A stretch of DNA of 64,000 bases from Mikania micrantha (Eukaryota > Streptophyta > Magnoliopsida > Asterales > Asteraceae): assembly GCA_009363875.1 (NCBI GenBank), contig CM018693.1:108020362-108084361 (forward strand), given 5' to 3'. This document shows positions 31,002 through 40,511 of the stretch, piece by piece. The notes under the pieces were generated by a model. The model did not search any database. It saw only the letters and a program-made list of their open reading frames with translations, and was not told where the DNA came from. A program made the position numbers and the translations under genes. Numbering within the stretch: position 1 is the stretch's first letter; each line of letters opens with the position of its first letter.

Positions 31002-32459
31002 GGGGTGGCCATATGGCGCGCAACAGTGGGGCTTGTCAGGCCCAAGTAGTACTATTCAGAATTACCACGCTAAGCGCAACGCGCTATTAACGGTTCGAGG
31101 TGTGTTTAATGAGGACTTATCAGTTTTGTGGATGAATGCCACACATATGCATATACGATATTAGCATGTACAAAGGTAACCAAAAGTGTGTATGTTGTTC
31201 AAAAACAGTTGTAAGCAATGTTTTCTCCCCCAAAGGTAAAAAATGTAAAAAGGGGCCGTGAACTCACCTGGTTAGTAGTTCCGGTATGTGTTTGTGTGTT
31301 TGCGTTTGCGAAAGCTAGCACCTACTAGTATGCACCTATAACCATATAGGTGTGAGTATGTGTTTTGTGGTGTGTTGTAATCCATACAACTCTAAGTGTC
31401 GGTGTGCTCAACCGAGTGCGTGTGTTGACTAGTGAGACTCAACGAATCGTTGGTGACACGATTGTTGTGTTATGACCATCCAATGTGTCACAAGCACAAG
31501 TAGGACACTTATATGTATCCTATGACTCTAATCATACAAGTTGCCATTCTTAGAAAGTTTCCAATTTAGGAAAGTGTGGTTATGAAATCCCGTTTCATAA
31601 AAAGTTAACACTTCTAATGTGTTTGTAAAATACGTTTAAACCCTTAAAACATGTCGTTTGCGCATAAATAACCATTTATGCCGTTTTGCCGAAATAAAGT
31701 TTCCTTATTTGGAAAGTATCCGTTTAAAAACTCGTTTTCACAATTCAAAGTTTCCAATATGCTTAGAAATCATTCTTAAGCATATTCCAACAATCCAAGA
31801 TCATCAAAACACTTTAAAACATCAAAAGCCCTCTTTTGATTTTGAAAAGTTTCCATAAATAGTAAGTTTATACAAAAATCATATTTTGATCAAATCAATA
31901 ACCCAAGTGTGTTTCTAAACACTCCAATATATATTTGACATCATCTAGACATGTCTAACATGTCTATATCATCACGAATCCAAGACTTGCACATAAAAGT
32001 TTCCTTTTATGGCAAGTTTGCCCAAATCATCACCAAATCAAACATAACTTAACCAAAACTCAAATCTAACATTTCTAAACTATAAAATCAGTAAATCTAT
32101 AACAAATACACATCAAATCACCAACACATTCGAGCACAATAACTAAATGGAGTTGCATGTGGGTTATTACCCATTGTATGTGCGATCTAACCATAGATAA
32201 TCAAGATAAACTACCTTAGAAGCAAGATTTCAGTGGGGATGGCTACTGATGATGAAGTTCCAGTGGATTGATGGTCGCTCCAAGCTTCTTGATGGCTTCC
32301 AAGACTTTCCTTATGCTCCAATGGCTTCCAATCACTACGATGTAGCTTCCAAAGTGATTCCAGAGGTTGAAGCTTGATTTCAGATGGGTTTTGGTCGAGA
32401 AAATGAATGGGAGTTCGGAGAAAATGGGAAAGAGTTTGACTGAAAATGAAAGGGGTTGG

Positions 32460-32467
32460 TTTTTATA
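32460..32467 (-). promoter_or_regulatory. LTR TATA box
   Basis: Minus strand TATAAAAA in ATTTTATAAAAACC, about 20 bp downstream (sense direction) of the GCGTACCGCG cluster. Confidence 0.55.
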
Positions 32468-32479
32468 AAATTTTCGATC

Positions 32480-32620
32480 TGCATGGCCTTCGCGTACCGC
32501 GAAGGCCGATCAAAAGTTTTTATCGCGTACCGCAATGGGATTCGGGAATCTCGACTCCCGGTTTGCTTCACGTATCGCGACGCCTTTTGCAAAGGGATCC
32601 TTGCGTACCGCGACGGGTCC
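32480..32620 (-). repeat. Cluster of CGTACCGCGA words with a perfect palindrome
   Basis: Four to five copies of CGCGTACCGCGA-like words (CGCGTACCGC, CACGTATCGCGA, TGCGTACCGCGA). One copy sits in a perfect inverted repeat: arms GGCCTTCGCG (32485-32494) and CGCGAAGGCC (32498-32507) around TAC. Confidence 0.85.
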
Positions 32621-33135
32621 ATTTTCATGTTTTTCGATTTCGATGATTCGATTTCTCTCGTACTCGATTCCTAATGTTTATCCTGAACATCTAATGCATG
32701 TTTAGCACATAATCATATAATAGCACATAGTTTTATAGATCACCAACGTTCGTGAGACTCGTGTGTGTGTTTTGATAATTCCTCGAATTATCTTCGATAG
32801 TTTGTGTTCGTGTTTTATGTCGTGTTTGCACGCTTGATTAATCCTAATCAACGTGTGATGCACAATTCAATTGTGTTTGTGTTTGCCACACTTGGTTTCC
32901 AAAACCAATGTGCAATGTACGATTCGACAATTCCTCGAACTATCGTTTCGCAGTTGTGTGTGTTTGACTCATCCAATTAAACATAATTAAATGAAATGCA
33001 ACAAGTATGAATGTGAAATATACAGAGTGTAAGAGTTGCAATTTACCTGAAATTGCCCGAAATTTGGTTGTTGTTGGTAGTGTTTGAGTAGCAAGAATGT
33101 TTGAGAAACAAAAATTTTCTGGTTGTCACATGCAT

Positions 33136-34880
33136 TGATGCTTATACAAATATATCGGATTCGAGTGTGGGTATTCATCACGTACATTCGATACACAATT
33201 CCGAGCAGTTGATTACCCTACCATACTCAGAATTTGATCACTTTATGCATCACCTGATCCTTAACAAGGTTTCTTTGATTTAAGTTAAATTTTATTAGGT
33301 TTTATTAGAACAATTTTACTTTTAAAGTATTAAGATTTAATTTAGTTTTAATCATATTCCGTTTCAATTTTAGTAGAATTATATATTTTATTAGAAATTA
33401 GTTTAGTATTAATTTTACTAGTTTAAATTTTGTTTTAATTATATTTAATTTTAATTTCATTAGTTATAGTAATTAGGATTTATTTTAGTTAAATTCCATT
33501 AGCTTAATTTTTATTAGGACTTCTTTTATTTAGAATTAGAAAAAAAGCCCTAGACAGTACGCCCAACACAAACAACTGAACCCAGGCGGTGTGTGTGGAT
33601 GCTTGCCCCAGAATTTGAAACTCTAAACCTAGGCGAATCGCCTGAAACCGTCGTCTGGGGCGGGGCGATGCGTGCGGATCTTGATCAGAATTCAAAGTTT
33701 TTGCCCTAGGCGCACCGCCTAGTTCCGTCGTCATCTGGGGCGGTGTGCGCGGCTTCAAAAATCTTGATAAAATAAATAACGACCGGCCACCTTCTCCACT
33801 AACAACCACCATTTCCACCACCAACCACCACCACTTCCGTCGTTCCCACCACCGATCACTATCGTTACCATCACCAGTCGCCACCACCGATCTCATCCCC
33901 ACCATCTCCGGGCGCCATCCACCATCTTCGCCAGCCACCATCTACGGTCGCCATCCACTGCCACTGTCGTCACCACCATCCTCCACCACCGTTAGACACC
34001 AGTAAACCCTTTTTTTTTCTTATTTTTCGAATTCTAGATTAGGAATCCCCATAAATAACCTAGTTTAGGATAGTTTAAGGTAAAAAATTTGTGCGGGGAG
34101 CCTAGGGGTGGCCGGATCTCGTTTTTCCGGTGACTTTTGCCCTAGGCGTACCGCCCGGCTCCGATGTCTGGTGTCGAAGCGCCCTGCCCGACCAAATTTT
34201 TCAGTTTTTATTTTATTTTTAATTCCAGATATTTTATATGATATATATATATATATAATAAAATAAATAAATAATAATAAAAATAATGTAATACAAAATA
34301 ATTATATACTAGTACTTTTGCATATAAATAAGCATAACTATTATAAATAATAATACTAATAATAAAATAACATATATACATAAGTGTATGTATTATGTAT
34401 ATTTAATAATAACAAAAAAATAAAAGGTAATTAAGTAAATAGTGGCTTAATTAGGTACATAATTAGTATAATAAATTAAAATAAATTTAAGTATTGTATG
34501 TTTAAAACAATAATAAAACACTTATATAAATAAAATTTTACTTATAATAAATAATAAAATATCATAAGTATTTATTAATATATATATTTGCTTTATACAT
34601 AAAAAATAAAAATAATATATATATATATATAAATACTTATGTATGCTCGTATAATAAATAATATACAATAAATATACCATAAGTATATAAATAATTTAAT
34701 TTTGTGTATTAATAAGTAATAATTTATGTATGTATATAGAACTTTGCACATAAATAAATCTTATACATATACTTATATATTAATAAATAATAAATAATGT
34801 ACGAACAAATCATATAATATAAAAAAAACTTTCTCAATAAATGTTTTCCAAATAAAACTAATAAACAAATAAGGAATCGG
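33136..34880 (+). other. Athila spacer between pol and third ORF
   Basis: Continuation of the Athila element after the solo LTR. Contents: AT-rich text to 33530; GC-rich words similar to those in the Athila LTR (33550-33750 and 34130-34190), among them the palindromes AGGCGAATCGCCT and TAGGCGCACCGCCTA; a CCACCA-rich tract (33785-34000); and an AT-rich low-complexity block (34210-34860) with (TA)n runs. Open frames over the CCACCA tract are simple-sequence by-products. I see no gene. Confidence 0.55.
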
Positions 34881-34899
34881 GTTTTCGTTAGATTATAAC

Positions 34900-36119
34900 T
34901 TGTTGTATATACTTGTATATTATCGTAGTTGTGGCAGAGGCATCGAGCTCCAGGGCAGGAGCAAGAGGGCCCAACATACGGACACCGCCGAGCAGCAGGC
35001 ACAACGGCAGCCGCCGACTCGACAGAAACGTTACTCTACACCTTTTGTCGTCCCACCACCAGACACTCACCCAGTTCCACCGCACCTGCGTGCCTTATTA
35101 GATCATACTTTGCTGCAATTTGCGACGGATACTCTTGTCAGCCTAGAGACGATTCAGCACTGCGGATACGATCGAGCGGTCATCGAGCAGCTAGGACGCA
35201 ACGAGGAGTTTGACACTATGGTTATGGCACGGTAGGCGCGCCTGCTACGCTGCTAGTGGCCACAATTTGACGAGCTCACCGTCGATTTCTTGTCCACGTT
35301 CCGCTATGATACGCGCTTACTCACTTACGTCGGAGCTGTGTTGTTTGCCTTAGGTTGAACGACGCACAACATGAGTGTCGCAGGTTTTGCAGTCAGCGTG
35401 GGCATCTACTTCCAGGAGGAGATGACTTCTGAGGAGTTGGAGGGCCTCCTTAGGGGGGTATCCAGGGCAGCCAGGTCCGAATACGTTACCAAGGAGGAGA
35501 TGGTAGTTTATTGGAGGACGATAGCAGGACCACCGTACACGGACCGGTGGTTGGCCACCCAGATCCGCGATCCCTTACAGCGATAAATTCGTCGGATCTT
35601 GGCTTGGCAGGGAGAAGGTGAGTTATTTTGATTTGTTTTGTTTATAATGCATCCATGGTCTCCATCCAGCGAACCTCGCTACTATACTACTTACATCTTT
35701 AGCGAGGCCTCACCGGGGTGGACACACGGCTCGCCTGGACATGTGCCCGTACGTCGGCCGTATGGCGCATCATCTCGGGGAATTCGACACGTTCCCACCG
35801 CAGCTGCTTAATCTGGGCCCCGAGACGACGCCATACACACTGCACGATATGCAGACATCGGGGATGGTCACATTTGACACACCGCCCCGATGGATGCTGC
35901 AGTTGGAGGATCCTGACCTTTCTGATCCACCACCCTTGGTCTCACCGCCATCAACGCATCGTATCTTGCACCGAGGGGAAAGGCCGGCTCGCGATGAGCC
36001 GCCGCACCAGCCTGCACCTCCTAGGCTCACTGTCCGATACTTACATCAGAGGATTGACGTGCTTGAGGACATAGTCAGGAGCATTGCAGCCACTGTCGAC
36101 ATTGCCGTTCCCCCTCGGA
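34900..36119 (+). pseudogene. Athila third ORF (so-called env-like), truncated
   Basis: Coding pieces in changing frames: a Gln/Pro-rich start with PPTRQKRYSTPFVVPPP (about 35015), WPQFDELTVDFLSTFRYDTR (about 35260), MSVAGFAVSVGIYFQEEMTS (35371-35586), and MCPYVGRMAHHLGEFDTFPP to the end (35741-36119). I recognise this as the ORF downstream of pol in Athila elements, of unknown role and called env-like by position. It has several stops and frameshifts. At 36120 it is cut by the chromovirus LTR; a few more codons follow at 45193-45204 before the next insertion. Confidence 0.7.
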
Positions 36120-36224
36120 TGTAACACCCCAATTTTCTAATACAAGTATTTGAATTCTACGTACGAGTAACGGGTAAGTAACTTGCTAGAAAAGGGACGA
36201 AAAATGACTGAGTTCAGGTCTCAA

Positions 36225-36910
36225 AGTCGGGTACTCGAATTTAAGTTCGAATACACTAGTTCTCGAAAACCAAGTATTTGAAATCCACAATTTCGAGTAC
36301 AAGACACTGCCTATAAATAGTAGTGCCTTGGGAAACGTGCTAACCTTTGTCTGGAAGCACAGTCTCTCGAGTATACGAAGGGGATTTCGAGAACTCCAAG
36401 AAACGAGCTTTTGTTCGACCAAACAGAGGAAGAAACGCACGGGATTCTACCAGGAGAATCAGCTACCTTCAAGTAAGTGATTCATATATATAAAGCTAGA
36501 TTTTTATACAAAAGTTAGGATAGTTATATAAAAAGGGAACTTATGCATAAAGCTCACACCTTTATGCATAAAGTTCGGAACTTTGAGGTTCCAGTGTGTA
36601 GATAACACCCTAAGGAACCTAGAACTAGCTTCCCAAAGTCTTAGATGAATTTCTGAGACGTTTAATGATGAAATGATGAGTACACGAAATCAGGTATAGA
36701 GGGTACTCGAAATCATACATTGTTATTTCGAATATATTGTTATTTCGAGTACACGACTGTTTCGAATACAAGGATACTTCGTGTACAGGGCATTTCGAGT
36801 ACAAGGGCCATTTCGTGTACACATGCTACTTCGAATACACTTAATGATTTCGAGTACAATCCATTTCGTGAACTCCAGGAATTTCGTGTACATGGGTTTC
36901 GAGTATGGGG
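36225..36910 (+). repeat. TTTCG(AG/TG/AA)TACA word clusters around TATA box
   Basis: Upstream of TATA (36225-36300): ACTCGAATTTAAG, TTCGAATACA, TTCTCGAAAACC, TTTCGAGTACA. Downstream (36655-36910): about fifteen copies of TTTCGAGTACA, TTTCGTGTACA or TTTCGAATACA. TTTCG and TACA are constant and the two bases between vary. Repeated in the 3' LTR at about 43207-43892. Confidence 0.85.
36312..36319 (+). promoter_or_regulatory. LTR TATA box
   Basis: TATAAATA in GCCTATAAATAGTAG, the strongest TATA match in the window; the 3' LTR copy is at 43294-43301. Confidence 0.75.
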
Positions 36911-37592
36911 TGTGTAATGAACCTCCAGTGTTTCGGATACTTAGCTAAGATTCGGGAACTTGAGTTTATAATGGGGACTAGTTGGTTATGAGGACTTAGA
37001 ATAATTTCTAAGTCTAAGAATGTGATGTAATGGGATGATGTAATGATGTAGGTTCCTTGAGTCCTAGCTAAGGAGTTCGGCTAAGGAAAACAGGAGTCTA
37101 CTATCAGGTGAGTTCTAGACGCCCTCTTTTATGTTTGATGTTTTGGGCTGACATGCATGCTTATTGTGATGTCTATGATGTTATGTGCTTATGATGATGA
37201 TGAATGAATGACGATATGCCCTGACTATATATGCATGTTTATGTGTTAGCATGGTGTATACATGAAAGTATGCTAATTATGATGAATGCATGATAAATGA
37301 GTTATGATGATAAATAGCATGACATGATAATGATGCTAGTATGTTATGATGGTATGATGAAATGAGGCTAGTATGACATGCCTAAGATGCCATGATTAAC
37401 CCGATGAATGATGTCATAATGCTAGCATGAAATGTATGAGGATTGTGATGAATGACGGTATGATGCTAGTGTATCATGTATGATGAATGAATGATGTCCC
37501 TATACGTGCTATAGGACATGTGAGAATGATGATGCTCCGGTACTTGTACTGGGTGAATATGAATGATGACCTGATTGTATCAGGATACGAAC

Positions 37593-37791
37593 AGCCGATC
37601 GGGCTATAAACAGAGAGTCGACCGGACTATAAACATGGAGCCGACCGGGCTATAAACACGGAGCCGATCGGGCTATAAACATGGTAAGAGCCGATCGGGC
37701 TATAAACATGGTAAGAGTCGATCGGACTATAAACATGGTAAGAGTCGATCAGACTATAAACATGGTAAGAGTCGATCGGACTATAAACATG
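37593..37791 (+). repeat. Tandem hairpin array, eight units
   Basis: Eight units of 23-27 bp, each a 13-nt hairpin (4-bp stem, 5-nt loop) followed by ATAAACATGGTAAG or a shorter form. Stems are AGCC/GGCT in units 1, 3, 4 and 5 and AGTC/GACT in units 2, 6, 7 and 8, so both arms always change together. Loops are GATCG, GACCG or GATCA. The copy in the 3' LTR is at about 44575-44774. Confidence 0.88.
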
Positions 37792-38207
37792 GAGCCTTGT
37801 GCCGGCATAAGCCCACTGTTCGTATGGAGACAGTGGAACGTAAGACGATGATGGAAATGATGATATGTGCTAAGGTTATGGACTATGTGTATGGAATGAT
37901 GTTTATGATATGTATGTTTAATGTTGTTTTACGAAAACTAGAACTCACCAGCGTAAGCTGACTTGATTTAGCATGTATGTCAGGTTAAAGCTATGATAAG
38001 AGAAGGCATGGAGCTCGGGCATCAATCCAGACGATCCGTTGGTTTTGGCAATTCGATATGATTTTGATACAGACATTTTATTAAATTCTGTTTATCAAAC
38101 TATGTTTACATTTCCGCTGCATGATTATGAAAGTTTTTAGTTTAAGAGCTATGTGTTATGATGAAAACCAACCTCTGCGAGGTGCCCGGTTTCGGGGCCT
38201 CACAAGT

Positions 38208-38219
38208 TGGTATCAGAGC
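38208..38219 (+). promoter_or_regulatory. Primer binding site, tRNA-iMet
   Basis: TGGTATCAGAGC, three bases after the LTR end: a perfect complement of the initiator tRNA 3' end, used to start reverse transcription. Confidence 0.95.
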
Positions 38220-38537
38220 CATAGTTTGAGAGATCTTAGCATCCCAAATGCTAAGACTTAAACTGAGAATGGGATTAAGTGATGCGGATTGCCAACCACG
38301 GATGAACGGATGCCACGAGCGGAATGTTTATGTATGAGTTAAGGGTTAGATGTAAGGTTATGTATGTAGTTAGTGTCATGCACCTTGAAGAGATGGGATG
38401 GGAAACGTTTAGAGCCTATGAGTTGGGTAAATGGTTAATAGCACTTGATCAACGTCATTAACGATTTACAAAGCTTATTTCGTGCTAAACTGATTCCTAT
38501 ACTAACTCATCAATTGTTGCATCCTGTAGATAGTTAG

Positions 38538-40511
38538 ATGGCTGGACAAAAGGGTAGACCACGTAAGCAACCACAGAAACCTGAAGAACCACGTGTCGAG
38601 AGTGAAGAACCCGTCAATGAAGACTACCACGAGCACAACGAGCAACCTGAGAATGAAGATGAGTTTACTCTAGAGCCTATTGTGGTGAAGGCTATTTCTG
38701 ATGAGGTCTGTAAAATCATGGATGAAAAACTACCAGCCTTGATTGCTAAGGCACTGAAGGATGCTTTAAAAGACAAGTCTGAAGGAACTAAGGAGAGTAC
38801 TAAAGAAGATGAGGTGGTGATCATCGAGACTAAGAGCGGCGACTCTATGACTGGAAAACTGAAGGGCTGTGACTACAAGTCCTTCAAAGGATGCAACCCA
38901 CCGACCTTCGATGGTAAGAAAGATGCTGTGGACACCTGCGACTGGATATCTGCTATGGAGGCTGTTATTTCCATCAGTGAGTGCCGAATTGATCAAGCTG
39001 TCAAGTTTGCAGCTCACTCCTTTGTCGAGGAGGCGCTTCACTGGTGGAACACCATTAAGCAGTCCAAGGCTGCAGCCGATATGGATAAGATGACTTGGGA
39101 TGATCTAATGGAACTGGTCACTAAGCAGTTCTGTCCCAAGAATGAGCTGGATAAGGTTGAAAGGGAGTTTCTGGTGCTGAAAGCGGGAAGTCTGAATCAC
39201 AGGCAGTACACTTCACGGTTCAATGAGATGGCAAGACTCGTTCCTCATCTGGTTTCTACCGAGGAACGCAGGGTGAAGTTGTACATGGAGGGCTTGCCTC
39301 CAAAAGTAAGAATTCATGTCAAGACCAATGCTCCTAAGACCTTTGAATCCACTGTTGAACTCAGTGGTATTGTATGGGATGATGTGATGGCCGATGAGCC
39401 AGTGAAAGAGGAAACCAGGGTGAAGGAGTCTTCTGGGACTAAGAGGGATCGAACAGACCAACGAAAGTCTTCTGGCAAGAAGATCAAGCGAGAGGAAACA
39501 GGTCTATGCCGTAAGTGTGGCAAAAGCCACTCTGGGCTGTGCCGTGTAGGCACAAACTTATGCTTTCGATGTGGAAAGGTGGAGCATTTTTCAGCCAATT
39601 GCCCCGGTGCTATGAGATGCTACAACTGCAACGGGATGGGACATCTGTCCAAAGATTGTAGACAACCACGGGCCGATGCTTCGGGCTCGGGTAAGAAAGA
39701 AGAGAAAGGAAAGGAGAAGCAGAAGGCTAAAGCACGAGCCTTTACGATGACGAAGGATGATGCGATTGAGGACCCTGATGTGGTCACAGGTACCTTTTCT
39801 ATCAACAATATTCCTGCTTCTGTATTGTTTGATTCTGGTGCCAGTATGAGTTTTGTATCTTCTACTTTCTGTGATGGGTTATCTGGGAAGGTTAAGAAGA
39901 TAGATCGGGTATTTGATGTAGAGACGGCTAATGGTAAGATGACCAGGGTGACTGAGGCTATTGATGATTGCTATGTTGAAATAGGAGGTCATAGGTTCCC
40001 AGTACGATTGTTTCTTATTACCTTAGGAGGATTTGATGTGGTTTTGGGTATGGACTGGTTAGCCAAATATGAGGCTAACATTGTATGTCGACGAAAGATG
40101 ATATGCCTACGTGCGATAGATGGGAGCTCCGTGACGGTTTATGGTGATAGAGCGATGTATGCGCCTAAGATCATTTCAATGATCAAGGCTAATGTTATGA
40201 TGAGGCGAGGGTGTGTAGCCTACCTGGCCTACGTGATTGAGGAACGTATGGATATGAGGACGATTGATGATGTTCCCGTGGTGTGTAACTTCCCCGATGT
40301 ATTCCCTGAGGAATTGCCTGGATTACCACCCGAACGGGAAATTGAGTTACAGATCGACTTAGTGCCATGGGCACAACCCGTTGCCAAAGCACCTTACCGT
40401 TTAGCTCCAACTGAGATGAAGGAAATGATGACCCAACTACAAGAACTGCTTGATAAAGGTTTTATACGACCGAGTGTCTCTCCGTGGGGAGCACCGGTGC
40501 TGTTCGTTTAG
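38538..40511 (+). CDS. Chromovirus gag, protease and start of RT
   Basis: ATG 38538 (MAGQKGRP) begins a 657-codon frame after a 333-nt leader. Acidic N-terminus; gag capsid domain about residues 120-270; three zinc knuckles, CRKCGKSHSGLC, CFRCGKVEHFSANC and CYNCNGMGHLSKDC (about 330-375); protease with LFDSGASMSFVS near 430 and VVLGMDWLAKYEAN; RT entry with LPGLPPEREIE and GFIRPSVSPWGAPVLFV. It ends at TAG 40509-40511 inside RT, and the same frame resumes directly after it. Gag and protease could be made; RT and integrase would need read-through, or are lost. Confidence 0.93.
   Translation: MAGQKGRPRKQPQKPEEPRVESEEPVNEDYHEHNEQPENEDEFTLEPIVVKAISDEVCKIMDEKLPALIAKALKDALKDKSEGTKESTKEDEVVIIETKSGDSMTGKLKGCDYKSFKGCNPPTFDGKKDAVDTCDWISAMEAVISISECRIDQAVKFAAHSFVEEALHWWNTIKQSKAAADMDKMTWDDLMELVTKQFCPKNELDKVEREFLVLKAGSLNHRQYTSRFNEMARLVPHLVSTEERRVKLYMEGLPPKVRIHVKTNAPKTFESTVELSGIVWDDVMADEPVKEETRVKESSGTKRDRTDQRKSSGKKIKREETGLCRKCGKSHSGLCRVGTNLCFRCGKVEHFSANCPGAMRCYNCNGMGHLSKDCRQPRADASGSGKKEEKGKEKQKAKARAFTMTKDDAIEDPDVVTGTFSINNIPASVLFDSGASMSFVSSTFCDGLSGKVKKIDRVFDVETANGKMTRVTEAIDDCYVEIGGHRFPVRLFLITLGGFDVVLGMDWLAKYEANIVCRRKMICLRAIDGSSVTVYGDRAMYAPKIISMIKANVMMRRGCVAYLAYVIEERMDMRTIDDVPVVCNFPDVFPEELPGLPPEREIELQIDLVPWAQPVAKAPYRLAPTEMKEMMTQLQELLDKGFIRPSVSPWGAPVLFV

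Larger units (their letters stand above)
30358..33130 (-). repeat. Solo LTR with TSD TGCAT
   Basis: Starts TGTCGCACCCCGG and ends GGTTGTCACA, flanked by TGCAT at 30353-30357 and 33131-33135. Minus orientation is inferred because a CAACTATTGTGTTGACC...TCTCAGGTAA-type U5 signature near 30740-30800, shared with the other gypsy LTRs, reads on the minus strand. It contains a word cluster (32480-32620), a TATA box (32460-32467) and a hairpin run (30906-31001). No coding part remains. Inserted in the Athila post-pol spacer. Confidence 0.9.
36120..38204 (+). repeat. Chromovirus 5' LTR
   Basis: TGTAACACCCC...CCTCACA. TATAAATA at 36312-36319. Words of the TTTCGAGTACA type lie on both sides of it (36225-36300 and 36655-36910). 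ATGATGAATG-rich low-complexity text fills 37130-37560, and the tandem hairpin array is at 37593-37791. Confidence 0.96.

Noticed and set aside
33745..34005. Open frames over the CCACCA-rich tract
   Set aside because: Low-complexity by-product (Thr/His/Pro/Ser runs) in a transposon spacer.
34230..34860. AT-rich block considered as an origin or matrix-attachment region
   Set aside because: Composition alone is not enough; it lies inside an Athila spacer.
37130..37560. ATGATGAATG-rich stretch considered as a CRISPR-like or satellite array
   Set aside because: No regular repeat-spacer structure; it is low-complexity LTR text. The neighbouring 37593-37791 array has no unique spacers either.
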